Source: an uncultured Paraprevotella sp. (GTDB taxonomy: Bacteria > Bacteroidota > Bacteroidia > Bacteroidales > Bacteroidaceae). Taken from it: DNA of 29,906 nt. This document shows, in pieces, positions 1 to 8,738 of the stretch (its first letter is position 1; each line of letters begins with the position of its first letter). The notes under the pieces were generated by a model, which had not been told where the DNA came from, did no database searches, and saw only the letters and a program-made list of their open reading frames with translations. The translations under genes and the position numbers were made by a program. The DNA lies in assembly GCA_910584955.1 (NCBI GenBank), contig CAJUDC010000012.1, positions 1-29,906 of the forward strand. The letters are read 5' to 3'.

Positions 1-16
1 ATTAGAACAATAAGAA

Positions 17-1210
17 ATGGGAAGAGTTTTGATTATCGGAGCCGGAGGAGTGGCTACAGTTGCTGCTCATAAAGTGGCTCAAAATCCCGAAGTTTTTACC
101 GAGGTTATGATTGCCAGCCGCACGCAGTCCAAATGCGATGCTATCGTGAAGGCAATCGGAAATCCTGCCATTCGTACGGCACAGGTCGATGCCGACAGCG
201 TGGAGCAATTGGTGGAGCTGTTTGACAGCTACAAACCCGACCTGGTGATGAATCTGGCTCTGCCGTATCAGGACTTGACCATTATGGAAGCTTGTTTGCG
301 CACGGGGGTGAATTATTTGGATACGGCTAATTATGAACCGAAAGACGAGGCTCATTTCGAATATAGCTGGCAGTGGGCTTACAAAAAGCGTTTCGAAGAG
401 GCGGGATTGACGGCTATCTTGGGATGTGGCTTCGATCCCGGAGTGAGTGGGGTGTACACGGCTTATGCCGCCAAGCATCATTTCGATGAAATCCGGTATC
501 TGGACATTGTGGACTGCAATGCGGGCGACCATCATCAGGCTTTTGCCACTAACTTTAATCCTGAGATCAACATCCGGGAAATTACTCAGAAAGGCCGTTA
601 TTGGAAGAATGGCGAGTGGGTGCAGACCGGTGCGCTGGAAATTCATAAACCGTTGACGTATCCCAATATCGGTCCTCGTGAAAGCTACCTGATGTATCAC
701 GAAGAACTGGAAAGTTTGGTGAAGAATTATCCGACCCTGCGGCAGGCGCGTTTCTGGATGACATTCGGTCAAGAGTATCTGACCCATTTGCGCGTCATAC
801 AGAATATCGGTATGGCACGTATTGATGAGGTGGACTACAACGGCATGAAAATAGTCCCGCTCCAGTTCTTGAAAGCCGTGCTGCCCAACCCGCAGGATTT
901 GGGTGAGAACTATGAGGGCGAAACCAGTATCGGTTGTCGTATTCGCGGTCTGAAAGACGGTAAGGAACGTACCTATTATATATATAACAATTGCAGCCAT
1001 CATGCGGCTTATCTGGAAACAGGTATGCAAGGAGTGAGCTATACTACGGGAGTGCCGGCTATGATCGGGGCCATGATGTTCCTCACCGGGCAATGGAAAC
1101 GGGCCGGTGTATGGAATGTAGAGGAGTTCGATCCTGATCCGTTTATGGAACAGTTGAATAAACAGGGATTGCCGTGGCACGAAGTGTTCGACGGTGATCT
1201 GGAACTATAA
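17..1210 (+). CDS. Carboxynorspermidine/carboxyspermidine dehydrogenase (saccharopine dehydrogenase family)
   Basis: This 397-residue cytosolic NAD(P)-dependent oxidoreductase begins with a Rossmann nucleotide-binding fold; the glycine loop GAGGVA starts at residue 8. The sequence follows the saccharopine-dehydrogenase-like family (Lys9/LYS1) as found in Bacteroidales. Family knowledge says these enzymes join aspartate semialdehyde to a diamine by reductive condensation, giving carboxy(nor)spermidine in the alternative spermidine pathway. The partner decarboxylase (NspC) is not in the window. The ATG at 17 is chosen because the Rossmann strand follows at once and no upstream sequence is available to extend it. 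recA begins 14 bp after the stop, so the two are probably co-transcribed. True saccharopine dehydrogenase of lysine metabolism is an alternative, but it is unlikely in this lineage. Confidence 0.85.
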   Translation: MGRVLIIGAGGVATVAAHKVAQNPEVFTEVMIASRTQSKCDAIVKAIGNPAIRTAQVDADSVEQLVELFDSYKPDLVMNLALPYQDLTIMEACLRTGVNYLDTANYEPKDEAHFEYSWQWAYKKRFEEAGLTAILGCGFDPGVSGVYTAYAAKHHFDEIRYLDIVDCNAGDHHQAFATNFNPEINIREITQKGRYWKNGEWVQTGALEIHKPLTYPNIGPRESYLMYHEELESLVKNYPTLRQARFWMTFGQEYLTHLRVIQNIGMARIDEVDYNGMKIVPLQFLKAVLPNPQDLGENYEGETSIGCRIRGLKDGKERTYYIYNNCSHHAAYLETGMQGVSYTTGVPAMIGAMMFLTGQWKRAGVWNVEEFDPDPFMEQLNKQGLPWHEVFDGDLEL

Positions 1211-1224
1211 AATACAATACATAT

Positions 1225-2259
1225 ATGGCAAAGAAGGAAACAGGAGAAGCGACGGGCAGTGTCAATGCCGAACGGCTGAAGGCATTGCAAGCCGCTATGG
1301 ATAAGATAGAGAAGAACTTTGGCAAAGGTTCTATTATGAAGTTGGGCGACGATCATGTGGAGCAGGTGGATGTGATTCCTACCGGTTCTATAGCTTTGAA
1401 TGCGGCTTTGGGGGTAGGAGGCTATCCCAAAGGGCGTATTATTGAGATTTATGGTCCGGAAAGTTCGGGTAAGACAACGTTGGCGATTCATGCGATTGCT
1501 GAGGCACAGAAAGCCGGAGGAATCGCTGCCTTTATCGATGCCGAGCATGCCTTTGATCGTTTTTATGCCGCTAAATTGGGAGTAGATGTAGACAATCTGT
1601 GGATCTCGCAGCCTGATAACGGGGAACAAGCATTGGAAATTGCCGATCAGTTGATACGTTCGTCGGCCATAGACATTATCGTGATCGACTCTGTGGCTGC
1701 CTTGACCCCTAAAGCGGAGATAGAGGGAGATATGGGCGAAAACAAGGTGGGGTTGCAAGCCCGCCTGATGAGCCAGGCTTTACGTAAGTTGACATCTACT
1801 ATCAATAAGACCAACACGACGTGTATTTTCATTAATCAGCTGCGTGAGAAGATAGGGGTGATGTTCGGTAATCCCGAAACGACAACCGGTGGTAATGCTT
1901 TGAAATTTTATGCCAGTGTGCGGTTGGATATCCGTAGAGTGACCAGTATAAAAGACGGTGACGAGGTGATTGGTAACCAGGTCCGTGTCAAGGTTGTGAA
2001 GAATAAGGTGGCGCCTCCGTTCCGCAAGGCTGAATTTGAGGTGATGTTTGGTGAGGGAATCTCCAAAGTAGGTGAGATTGTAGACTTGGGAGTTCAGTTG
2101 GGCATCCTTACCAAGAGCGGTTCCTGGTACAGTTATAACGAAACAAAGATCGGACAGGGACGTGATGCGGTAAAGAACATGTTGAAGGATAATCCCGAAC
2201 TGTGCGAAGAAATAGAGGCGAAGATCACGGCTTCCTTGCAGGAAGAACGTGAGGCCTGA
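1225..2259 (+). CDS. recA: RecA recombinase
   Basis: RecA is the DNA-dependent ATPase that forms filaments on single-stranded DNA, drives strand exchange and activates LexA-type self-cleavage. The 344-residue length is normal. Walker A (GPESSGKT) lies at residues 77-84, followed by the typical RecA core with the DAEHAFD and INQLREKIGVMFG segments and the conserved C-terminal domain. The ATG at 1225 sits 14 bp after the preceding stop, and the spacer is A/T-rich without a Shine-Dalgarno site, as is usual in Bacteroidetes. No SOS-type operator is evident in the short spacer, so any dedicated promoter would have to lie inside or before the upstream gene. A strong hairpin terminator follows. Confidence 0.98.
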   Translation: MAKKETGEATGSVNAERLKALQAAMDKIEKNFGKGSIMKLGDDHVEQVDVIPTGSIALNAALGVGGYPKGRIIEIYGPESSGKTTLAIHAIAEAQKAGGIAAFIDAEHAFDRFYAAKLGVDVDNLWISQPDNGEQALEIADQLIRSSAIDIIVIDSVAALTPKAEIEGDMGENKVGLQARLMSQALRKLTSTINKTNTTCIFINQLREKIGVMFGNPETTTGGNALKFYASVRLDIRRVTSIKDGDEVIGNQVRVKVVKNKVAPPFRKAEFEVMFGEGISKVGEIVDLGVQLGILTKSGSWYSYNETKIGQGRDAVKNMLKDNPELCEEIEAKITASLQEEREA

Positions 2260-2305
2260 ATGCCGTATTCCGGTGATTGCGTCGGATAAGCGGATACAAT
2301 AATTT

Positions 2306-2353
2306 CTCCTGCCTTTTGCTTCCAGACGGAAGCAAAAGGCAGGAGAGTTTTTT
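2306..2353 (+). terminator. Rho-independent terminator of recA
   Basis: A perfect 18-bp stem (2306-2323 with 2328-2345) encloses a 4-nt loop and is followed by a run of seven T residues at about 2348-2353. It ends recA transcription. The minus-strand phospholipase gene converges on it; the opposite side has only a weak T stretch, so termination is mainly for the plus strand. Confidence 0.93.
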
Positions 2354-2354
2354 A

Positions 2355-4373
2355 TTAGAAGTTGAATCCGGCTCGGATATAGCCGTTGACGGAACGGGTC
2401 CGATTGCTGTAATGAAGGGTTAGTCCGATAGGACCGATAACGGTACGTAAGTCGTATTTTAAGGCAGTACCCCACATGTCGAAACCGTTATGCTCGTTAT
2501 GTCCGAAAGCATTGCGGAAGAAATGGCTCCAGGTATCTGAAGTAAGTCCCATATTCCCGATGGCACTGATAAAATGGCGTTTCCCGATGCGGAAACGCGC
2601 TTCTGCACCTCCGATGAGTAAGGCCCTTCGGGCCACTTCGAATCGGTTTACTCCATAGAAAGCCATTTGCTGTTCAAAATATTTTCCGACTTCTTGTCCT
2701 CCGAAAGTGTTGATTTCAGATACGGTATTTTCTGTTGTGATATAGCGTCCTGCTACCCGAGGGATTATCGTCCAGCGGTCGTGAGGAGACAATGCTGCTT
2801 TCCAGCTGACGGAAGCGGCATGAAAAGGTTGTGTATGACGGGTGGTGGATACTACGTAATTGTATACACCTCTCAACTCATGGCCTTGGGTGGGGAAATA
2901 AGTATCATCCAAGCTGTTAAACGTGTAGGTTCCTCCAAACTTAAAATAACTTTCGGTATGAATGTCTTGGGCAAGGCTGTTTTCGAAATTATAAAGGAAT
3001 GAGCCGTAATCGTAGTTGTGATAACGGGTACCGATGCTTAAGGTTGTCTTTTTCCAACTTTTGGTGAAAGCTAGATTCCCTTTGTGTCTTAGGAAACTGA
3101 TTTCATAAGCCCGTTCACCCTGATAATTGATGTTGAAGTCATTGTAACTGAGTTCATAATTGACAGATAGGTGCCACGCTTTTCCCAAATGAAGAGCGTA
3201 GTCCACCAGGCCGTATGTATGCTTACCTAGACGTAAGGCTACATAGAAAGCTTGACGTTCCCATCTGGAAATCTTGAAATTACTGCTGAATATGAGAGCG
3301 GCCAGTTGCTCGTTGTCATAACGGGCATCCCCGATAAGAATATGCTGATATTTTTTTTGTACGTCACCGATAGCAGGAGAAGGAGTTGTTGGAATATTGG
3401 CCAATCCCGGTCTGGCTTTTACAGAATCGGTCAGGCCTATACGTTTTCGGACGGCGAGGAGCGCACCGATTTTCTCTGTAGCGGCCTGTTGTCCCCGGTC
3501 AATCAGGGTATCAATAGCTGTGGTGCTGAAACTGGCCGTGTTATAGCCTTTGATGTTTACCTTTATATATACGTCCGAATTTGCTATGTTCTTTTGCCAG
3601 CGATCTTTACTTTGCAGGTCGATGAGTTGGCTAAGTTGACCGATAATGTCTTTTTGTAAGTCTGTGGCGGATTTCAGAGTGTCTTGTACATCCACTCCGA
3701 TAACAATGTTTGCTCCCATGCGGCGGGCGACGTCGACAGGATAGTTATTGACGATGCCTCCGTCTACCAATAATTTATTTTCCATGTGAACGGGAGAAAA
3801 TATGCCTGGTATGGACATGCTGGCACGCATGGCGACCGGTAGTACCCCGCTGGTATGTATTATTTCGGAACCGGTGGCTACATCCTGCGATACGCAAGCA
3901 AAAGGAATAGGCAGTTGGTCAAAGCGTATCGAGTCGTGATAGTCGCGTGTTAATTGCCAGAGCATACTTCCGATGTTTCGTCCTCGTATGACACCGCCGC
4001 TCAAGGCCTCTTGGGGTTTTCCGGCGAAGGGTACGGAGAGAATGTAGCGCTCTGTGTCTTCGCGCATCTGCAAGGTTTGTTTTTTTCGGTCTTGGCTGTC
4101 GCTGAGTAAGGTGCGCCAGTTCTGACGCATGACGATGCTGTCCAATTGTGCAGGACTGTAGCCTATTGCATAAAGTCCTCCTACAATTGCCCCCATGCTG
4201 GTGCCCACGATGATGTCTACAGGTATGCCTGCCTGTTCGATTATTTTCAAGGCACCGATGTGTGCCATGCCTTTGGCGCCTCCTCCACTGAGTACGATGG
4301 CGACTTTCTTGCGGGCATCAACGGCAAAGGAGAAGAAAGAGAACAGATAAATAAGAAGGAATATTTTTTTCAT
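2355..4373 (-). CDS. Patatin-like phospholipase fused to an Omp85-type barrel (type Vd-like)
   Basis: This 672-residue exported protein has a signal peptide (residues 1 to about 20, MKKIFLLIYLF onward), then a patatin domain. The oxyanion loop GGGAKG starts at residue 30, the nucleophile motif GTSMG has Ser59, and the catalytic Asp204 is in DGG. A short POTRA-like stretch follows around residues 340-400, and a C-terminal region rich in alternating aromatic strands ends in Phe, as expected for an Omp85/BamA-type barrel. Proteins with this order (PlpD/FplA class) place a phospholipase A in or across the outer membrane. The ATG at 4373 is preferred over an upstream in-frame start at 4430 because it begins the signal peptide directly. 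The gene converges with recA and is divergent from dnaK. Substrate and final location are inferred from the family. Confidence 0.88.
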   Translation of the reverse strand: MKKIFLLIYLFSFFSFAVDARKKVAIVLSGGGAKGMAHIGALKIIEQAGIPVDIIVGTSMGAIVGGLYAIGYSPAQLDSIVMRQNWRTLLSDSQDRKKQTLQMREDTERYILSVPFAGKPQEALSGGVIRGRNIGSMLWQLTRDYHDSIRFDQLPIPFACVSQDVATGSEIIHTSGVLPVAMRASMSIPGIFSPVHMENKLLVDGGIVNNYPVDVARRMGANIVIGVDVQDTLKSATDLQKDIIGQLSQLIDLQSKDRWQKNIANSDVYIKVNIKGYNTASFSTTAIDTLIDRGQQAATEKIGALLAVRKRIGLTDSVKARPGLANIPTTPSPAIGDVQKKYQHILIGDARYDNEQLAALIFSSNFKISRWERQAFYVALRLGKHTYGLVDYALHLGKAWHLSVNYELSYNDFNINYQGERAYEISFLRHKGNLAFTKSWKKTTLSIGTRYHNYDYGSFLYNFENSLAQDIHTESYFKFGGTYTFNSLDDTYFPTQGHELRGVYNYVVSTTRHTQPFHAASVSWKAALSPHDRWTIIPRVAGRYITTENTVSEINTFGGQEVGKYFEQQMAFYGVNRFEVARRALLIGGAEARFRIGKRHFISAIGNMGLTSDTWSHFFRNAFGHNEHNGFDMWGTALKYDLRTVIGPIGLTLHYSNRTRSVNGYIRAGFNF

Positions 4374-4714
4374 AATTGATGAATGGTTGGATGATAGATT
4401 ATCTTGTGGCGAACATTTGGATTCCAGCAATTGAAAAAGATAGCTCGTATGTTTGGCCGGTCTTGTTCATGGGCTGACATTGGTCGGAGAGGGCACGTGC
4501 AGAAATGTGACAGGGGAAAACTGACATGTTGGCATAGAAAAAGCCTTTTTTGCTTGGTGCAATCTGAAAAAGATGAAAAATATCTGTTTTTTCAGGGATA
4601 GAAGGATGTATACGGTTCGCCGGAACGATTGCTCGGGCTTACTATTTCGTTTCATAGGCAAAGAGGGGACTTTCATAAAAACATTCTACAAAAAATAAGA
4701 TATTCGTTACGGAG

Positions 4715-4722
4715 CAAATATA
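4715..4722 (-). promoter_or_regulatory. Candidate -7 box for the patatin/Omp85 gene
   Basis: On the minus strand the sequence TATATTTG matches the Bacteroidetes -7 consensus TAnnTTTG exactly. No good TTTG -33 box lies 19-21 bp upstream. It would leave a leader of about 340 nt before the start at 4373. A 69-codon minus-strand reading frame (4467-4676) lies in that leader but resembles nothing I know. Confidence 0.4.
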
Positions 4723-4800
4723 CATTATTTATAAGGAAGGTTTCATGGGTGTTCGTTTTTTTTTATAAGCCTTAAAATAATTTTGTTTTTCCATGTTTAT

Positions 4801-4827
4801 TTGGCACGCGGTTTGTTTGTATGCTAA
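4801..4827. promoter_or_regulatory. CIRCE-like operator or sigma-54-like promoter upstream of dnaK
   Basis: The sequence is TTGGCACGC, then nine bases, then GTATGCTAA. Compared with the CIRCE heat-shock operator (TTAGCACTC-N9-GAGTGCTAA) each arm matches 7 of 9 positions with the exact N9 spacing. The same left arm continues as TTGGCACG-N4-TTGTT, one base from the sigma-54 consensus TTGGCACG-N4-TTGC(T/A). It lies 62-88 bp before the dnaK start. No clear TAnnTTTG box is visible for dnaK in this 515-bp intergenic region, so this element probably contains or overlaps the promoter. No hrcA or rpoN gene is in the window, so I cannot say which regulator applies. Confidence 0.45.
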
Positions 4828-4888
4828 TGCGTGATGTTAATCATCCGCGCGAAACAAATAAAGATAATAATAATAAATAGATAAGATT

Positions 4889-6805
4889 ATGGGAAAGATT
4901 ATTGGAATTGATTTGGGAACCACGAATTCATGTGTTTCCGTATTTGAAGGAAATGAACCGGTTGTGATTGCCAATAGCGAAGGCAAACGTACTACACCGT
5001 CTATAGTGGCTTTTGTGGACGGAGGCGAACGCAAGGTTGGTGACCCGGCCAAACGTCAAGCTATTACCAACCCGAGTAATACTATATTTTCTATTAAGCG
5101 TTTCATGGGTGAGACCTATGACCAGGTTCAGAAAGAAATTGCTCGTGTGCCTTATAAAGTAGTGAAAGGCGATAACAATACACCTCGTGTAGATATCGAC
5201 GGCCGTTTGTATACTCCACAGGAAATCTCTGCGATGATTCTTCAGAAAATGAAGAAAACGGCGGAAGATTATCTGGGTCAGGAAGTGACAGAGGCTGTTA
5301 TTACAGTGCCGGCATATTTCAGCGACTCGCAACGTCAGGCCACAAAAGAAGCCGGTCAGATTGCCGGATTGGAAGTAAAGCGTATTGTGAATGAGCCTAC
5401 GGCTGCCGCATTGGCTTACGGTGTGGATAAGGCAAACAAAGATATGAAGATTGCCGTATTCGATCTTGGTGGCGGTACGTTTGATATTTCGATACTTGAG
5501 TTCGGTGGCGGTGTGTTCGAGGTGCTTTCGACCAATGGTGATACTCATTTGGGTGGTGATGACTTCGATCAGGTGATTATCGACTGGATGGTAGAAGAAT
5601 TTAAGGCGGAAGAAGGGGCTGATTTGTCCAAAGATCCGATGGCTTTGCAGCGTTTGAAAGAAGCTGCTGAAAAGGCGAAAATAGAATTGTCTTCTTCTAC
5701 GACGACTGAAATCAATTTGCCGTATATCACGGCTGTAGGCGGTGTTCCCAAACACTTGGTGAAGACTTTGACGCGTGCTAAGTTCGAGCAGTTGGCCAAT
5801 CAGTTGATACAGGCTTGTAAAGTACCTTGCCAGAACGCTATGCGTGATGCTGGTCTGAGCAATTCGGATATTGATGAAGTAATCTTGGTAGGCGGCTCCA
5901 GCCGTATTCCGGCTATACAAAAGCTGGTGGAAGATTTCTTCGGAAAAGCACCATCCAAAGGTGTTAATCCTGATGAAGTTGTAGCAGTTGGTGCTTCTAT
6001 TCAAGGTGCTATCTTGAATAAAGAAGCCGGTGTGGGTGATATTGTTCTTCTTGATGTGACTCCGTTGTCTATGGGTATTGAAACGTTGGGCGGTGTAATG
6101 ACGAAATTGATAGATGCCAATACCACGATTCCGTGTAATAAAAAAGAAACGTTCAGCACGGCTGCCGACAATCAAACAGAAGTGACGATTCATGTGCTGC
6201 AGGGTGAACGTCCTATGGCAGCGCAGAATAAATCGATCGGTCAGTTCAATTTGTCTGGCATCGCACCGGCTCGTCGGGGTGTTCCTCAGATCGAGGTTAC
6301 ATTTGATATTGACGCCAATGGTATATTAAAGGTCTCGGCGAAAGATAAAGCTACAGGTAAAGAACAAGCTATTCGTATTGAGGCGTCTTCCGGTTTGAGT
6401 AAGGAAGAAATAGACCGTATGAAGGCCGAAGCTGAAGCTAATGCGGATGCTGATAAGAAAGAGCGTGAGAAGATCGATAAGATGAATCAGGCTGACTCAA
6501 TGATTTTTCAGACCGAGAATCAGTTGAAAGAGTTGGGAGACAAATTGCCTGCTGATAAGAAACCGGCGATAGAAGGCGCCTTGCAGAAGTTGAAAGATGC
6601 CCACAAAGCTGCCGATGTGTCAGCTATTGACGCTGCTATTGCAGAATTGAATGCGGCATGGCAAACTGCCAGTGCTCAAATGTATCAAGGGGGAGCACAG
6701 CCTGGGCCTGATATGTCCGGTGCGAATACTCAAGGTAACTCCGGTTCCTCTACTTCATCATCAGATGAAACAATACAGGATGCGGATTTTGAGGAAGTCA
6801 AATAA
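4889..6805 (+). CDS. dnaK: Chaperone DnaK (Hsp70)
   Basis: DnaK is the cytosolic ATP-driven chaperone that cycles with DnaJ and GrpE. The protein is 638 residues, the usual length. The phosphate-1 motif GIDLGTTNS starts at residue 6, the phosphate-2 loop DLGGGTFD and the adenosine motif VGGSSRIP follow. The linker and substrate-binding domain begin near LLDVTPLSMGIET, and the C-terminal tail is disordered, ends in DADFEEVK, and includes a Gly/Ser-rich stretch. The ATG at 4889 begins the conserved MGKIIGIDLG segment. It is a single-gene unit: neither grpE nor dnaJ is adjacent. Codons are more A/T-ending than in the genes further right. Regulation may run through the element at 4801-4827. Confidence 0.98.
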   Translation: MGKIIGIDLGTTNSCVSVFEGNEPVVIANSEGKRTTPSIVAFVDGGERKVGDPAKRQAITNPSNTIFSIKRFMGETYDQVQKEIARVPYKVVKGDNNTPRVDIDGRLYTPQEISAMILQKMKKTAEDYLGQEVTEAVITVPAYFSDSQRQATKEAGQIAGLEVKRIVNEPTAAALAYGVDKANKDMKIAVFDLGGGTFDISILEFGGGVFEVLSTNGDTHLGGDDFDQVIIDWMVEEFKAEEGADLSKDPMALQRLKEAAEKAKIELSSSTTTEINLPYITAVGGVPKHLVKTLTRAKFEQLANQLIQACKVPCQNAMRDAGLSNSDIDEVILVGGSSRIPAIQKLVEDFFGKAPSKGVNPDEVVAVGASIQGAILNKEAGVGDIVLLDVTPLSMGIETLGGVMTKLIDANTTIPCNKKETFSTAADNQTEVTIHVLQGERPMAAQNKSIGQFNLSGIAPARRGVPQIEVTFDIDANGILKVSAKDKATGKEQAIRIEASSGLSKEEIDRMKAEAEANADADKKEREKIDKMNQADSMIFQTENQLKELGDKLPADKKPAIEGALQKLKDAHKAADVSAIDAAIAELNAAWQTASAQMYQGGAQPGPDMSGANTQGNSGSSTSSSDETIQDADFEEVK

Positions 6806-6833
6806 TAGAAGGCTTGATTAGGACAAAAAGTAG

Positions 6834-6876
6834 CTTCGGCGGATTACCTTAATGAGGTGATCCGCCGAAGTTTTTT
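6834..6876 (+). terminator. Rho-independent terminator of dnaK
   Basis: A 16-bp stem (6834-6849 with 6855-6870, one G-T pair) and a 5-nt loop are followed by six T residues at 6871-6876, starting 29 bp after the dnaK stop. Confidence 0.92.
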
Positions 6877-7086
6877 ATGAGAAGTAGGTAAAGATAGGTG
6901 AGGGAGGAATGGAGGAGGGGATGGGGCCAGGACCGAATATTATGTTGGGGCGCATGAAATAAAGTTTTTTGTATCGTGTGGACGAGATGGTTTGTTCGAG
7001 ATCTGTTAATGTAAGGTAAGAATGTTTTCGCTTTGCCTAACTTGATATAATAAAATAGAAACATCGTTATTTGAGGTTCTCTTGAT

Positions 7087-7117
7087 TTTCCGTTTTGCTT
7101 ATGAAGCTCTACTTTTG
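7087..7117 (+). promoter_or_regulatory. Bacteroidetes-type promoter for the alpha-amylase gene
   Basis: A -33-like TTTC (7087-7090) is separated by 19 bp from a perfect -7 box TACTTTTG (7110-7117). Transcription would start near 7122, leaving a leader of about 100 nt. A 6-bp GC hairpin (7123-7128 with 7133-7138, loop GAGA) lies at the very 5' end of that leader. The remaining intergenic DNA from 6877 shows nothing else I can name. Confidence 0.6.
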
Positions 7118-7219
7118 AGGCGCGACCGGAGACGGTCGGAGAGTTTGTAACGGGGTACATGATTCTTTTTAGATAAGATTTTATTGCACCCGGATGTGAA
7201 ACAAATAACTAAGAAGACG

Positions 7220-8665
7220 ATGAAAAATGGAGTTTTGATACAGTATTTTGAATGGAACTTGCCTAATGACGGTCTGTTGTGGAGGCAATTAAAGGAAGAT
7301 GCGAAGCATTTGAGTGAGATCGGTATTTCGGCTGTCTGGATTCCGCCGGCTTACAAGGCCGATGAACAGCAGGACGAAGGGTATGCCACATACGACCTGT
7401 ACGATTTCGGGGAGTTTGACCAGAAAGGTACGGTTCGTACGAAATATGGCACACGTGGAGAGCTGGAGGAGGCGATCAAGGCACTGCATGATGTCGGCAT
7501 AAATGTTTACCTGGATGCTGTGCTCAACCATAAGGCCGGTGGTGATTATGCCGAGAAGTTCAAGGCGGTCCCCATTAATGAGGAAGACCGTAACCGGACC
7601 TTGGGAGAGCCTATGGAGATTCAGGCTATGACCGGTTACAATTTTGAAGGAAGAGGAGATACGTATTCGGATTTTAAATGGCATTGGTATCATTTCTCTG
7701 GGACGGATTACGACAGTGTGGCCGACCGACACGATATTTTCCGTATTATCGGACCGGGAAAGGGATGGAGCCAGGGAGTAGACAAGGAGAAGGGAAACTA
7801 TGATTATCTGCTTGCTAATGATATTGATCTCGACAACCCGGAGGTGGTTGCAGAGCTAAACCGATGGGGGAGATGGGCCGCCAGTGAGTTCGGGTTTGAC
7901 GGTTACCGGATGGATGCTATCAAACACATGGACCGGAACTTCACCTCGCAGTTTGTGGATGAAGTGCGTAAGGAGCGCGGGGAAGACTTCTTTTTCGTTG
8001 CAGAGTATTGGAACGGCGATATGGATTCTCTGATGGAATTTTCGGAAGCGATCGGCAACAAGATTTCTCTTTTCGACGTCCCTTTGCATTACAATTTCTT
8101 TGCAGCCTCCCAGCAGGGGAAGGACTACGATCTGAGTTGTCTACTGGAGAATACGCTGTTGAGCCGTGACAGCCGTCTGTCCGTTACCTTTGTCGACAAT
8201 CATGATTCGCAACCGGACAGTTCGTTGGAGTCGAATGTCGCCGATTGGTTCAAGCCGATGGCCTACGGTCTGATACTGCTGATGCGTGAGGGCTATCCGG
8301 CTATTTTCTACGGCGACTATTATTCCATGAAGAGGGAAGGCTCGCCCCATCGCTTGATTCTGGACGAGTTGCTGGTTGCCCGCCAAAAGTATGCGTATGG
8401 CGATCAGGATCTTTATTTCGATCATCCCTCTACGGTCGGACTGGTCAGACACGGAGACGCCGATCATGCCGGTTCCGGCCTGGTGTTTCTGATGAGCAAT
8501 GATGAGGACGGGAGCAAGGAAATGTCGTTAGGTCCTTTGCGGGCCGGTGAGACGTGGCACGAGATAACGGGCAGCATCCCCGAAGAGATTGTGTTGGACG
8601 AAAACGGAACTGCGGTTTTTACCGTGAAAGGTCGGAATCTGGCTGTTTGGGTGAAAAAGGAATAA
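7220..8665 (+). CDS. Cytoplasmic alpha-amylase (GH13)
   Basis: This 481-residue enzyme hydrolyses internal alpha-1,4 links of starch, glycogen or malto-oligosaccharides. It resembles the cytoplasmic AmyA type of GH13. The catalytic set is visible: nucleophile Asp232 in GYRMDAIKHM, acid/base Glu262 in VAEYW and transition-state Asp329 in VDNHDSQ; the DAVLNHKAG region gives the first conserved motif. No signal peptide is present, so it acts inside the cell. The ATG at 7220 is chosen because MKNGVLIQYFEWN opens the family domain; a TTG extension to 7184 adds only unconserved residues. It stands alone, with its own promoter upstream and another promoter just downstream. A role in internal glycogen or maltodextrin turnover is inferred. 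Confidence 0.93.
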   Translation: MKNGVLIQYFEWNLPNDGLLWRQLKEDAKHLSEIGISAVWIPPAYKADEQQDEGYATYDLYDFGEFDQKGTVRTKYGTRGELEEAIKALHDVGINVYLDAVLNHKAGGDYAEKFKAVPINEEDRNRTLGEPMEIQAMTGYNFEGRGDTYSDFKWHWYHFSGTDYDSVADRHDIFRIIGPGKGWSQGVDKEKGNYDYLLANDIDLDNPEVVAELNRWGRWAASEFGFDGYRMDAIKHMDRNFTSQFVDEVRKERGEDFFFVAEYWNGDMDSLMEFSEAIGNKISLFDVPLHYNFFAASQQGKDYDLSCLLENTLLSRDSRLSVTFVDNHDSQPDSSLESNVADWFKPMAYGLILLMREGYPAIFYGDYYSMKREGSPHRLILDELLVARQKYAYGDQDLYFDHPSTVGLVRHGDADHAGSGLVFLMSNDEDGSKEMSLGPLRAGETWHEITGSIPEEIVLDENGTAVFTVKGRNLAVWVKKE

Positions 8666-8702
8666 GGGCGATGGACGTTTGGGACCGGTTGCGTGGGAGC
8701 GA

Positions 8703-8734
8703 TTTGCAAAAGTCCCGGAAAAGGTATATATTTG
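8703..8734 (+). promoter_or_regulatory. Consensus Bacteroides promoter (TTTG-N20-TATATTTG)
   Basis: The -33 box TTTG (8703-8706) and -7 box TATATTTG (8727-8734) both match the Bacteroidetes housekeeping consensus perfectly, with 20 bp between them. It lies 38 bp after the amylase stop and points at a region with no obvious gene. Transcription should start near 8739. Confidence 0.78.
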
Positions 8735-8738
8735 TCGT

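Noticed and set aside
2..1180. 392-codon minus-strand open frame across the dehydrogenase gene
   Set aside because: It is the antisense of a conserved Rossmann enzyme and resembles no protein family.
1211..1224. SOS operator before recA
   Set aside because: The 14-bp spacer has no palindrome and is too short for a promoter with operator.
4467..4676. 69-codon minus-strand frame between the patatin gene and dnaK
   Set aside because: It lies downstream of a TATATTTG box, but has no family resemblance or ribosome site; not enough to call a gene.
4928..6193. 421-codon minus-strand open frame across dnaK
   Set aside because: Antisense shadow of a highly conserved gene; composition is low-quality and no motif is seen.
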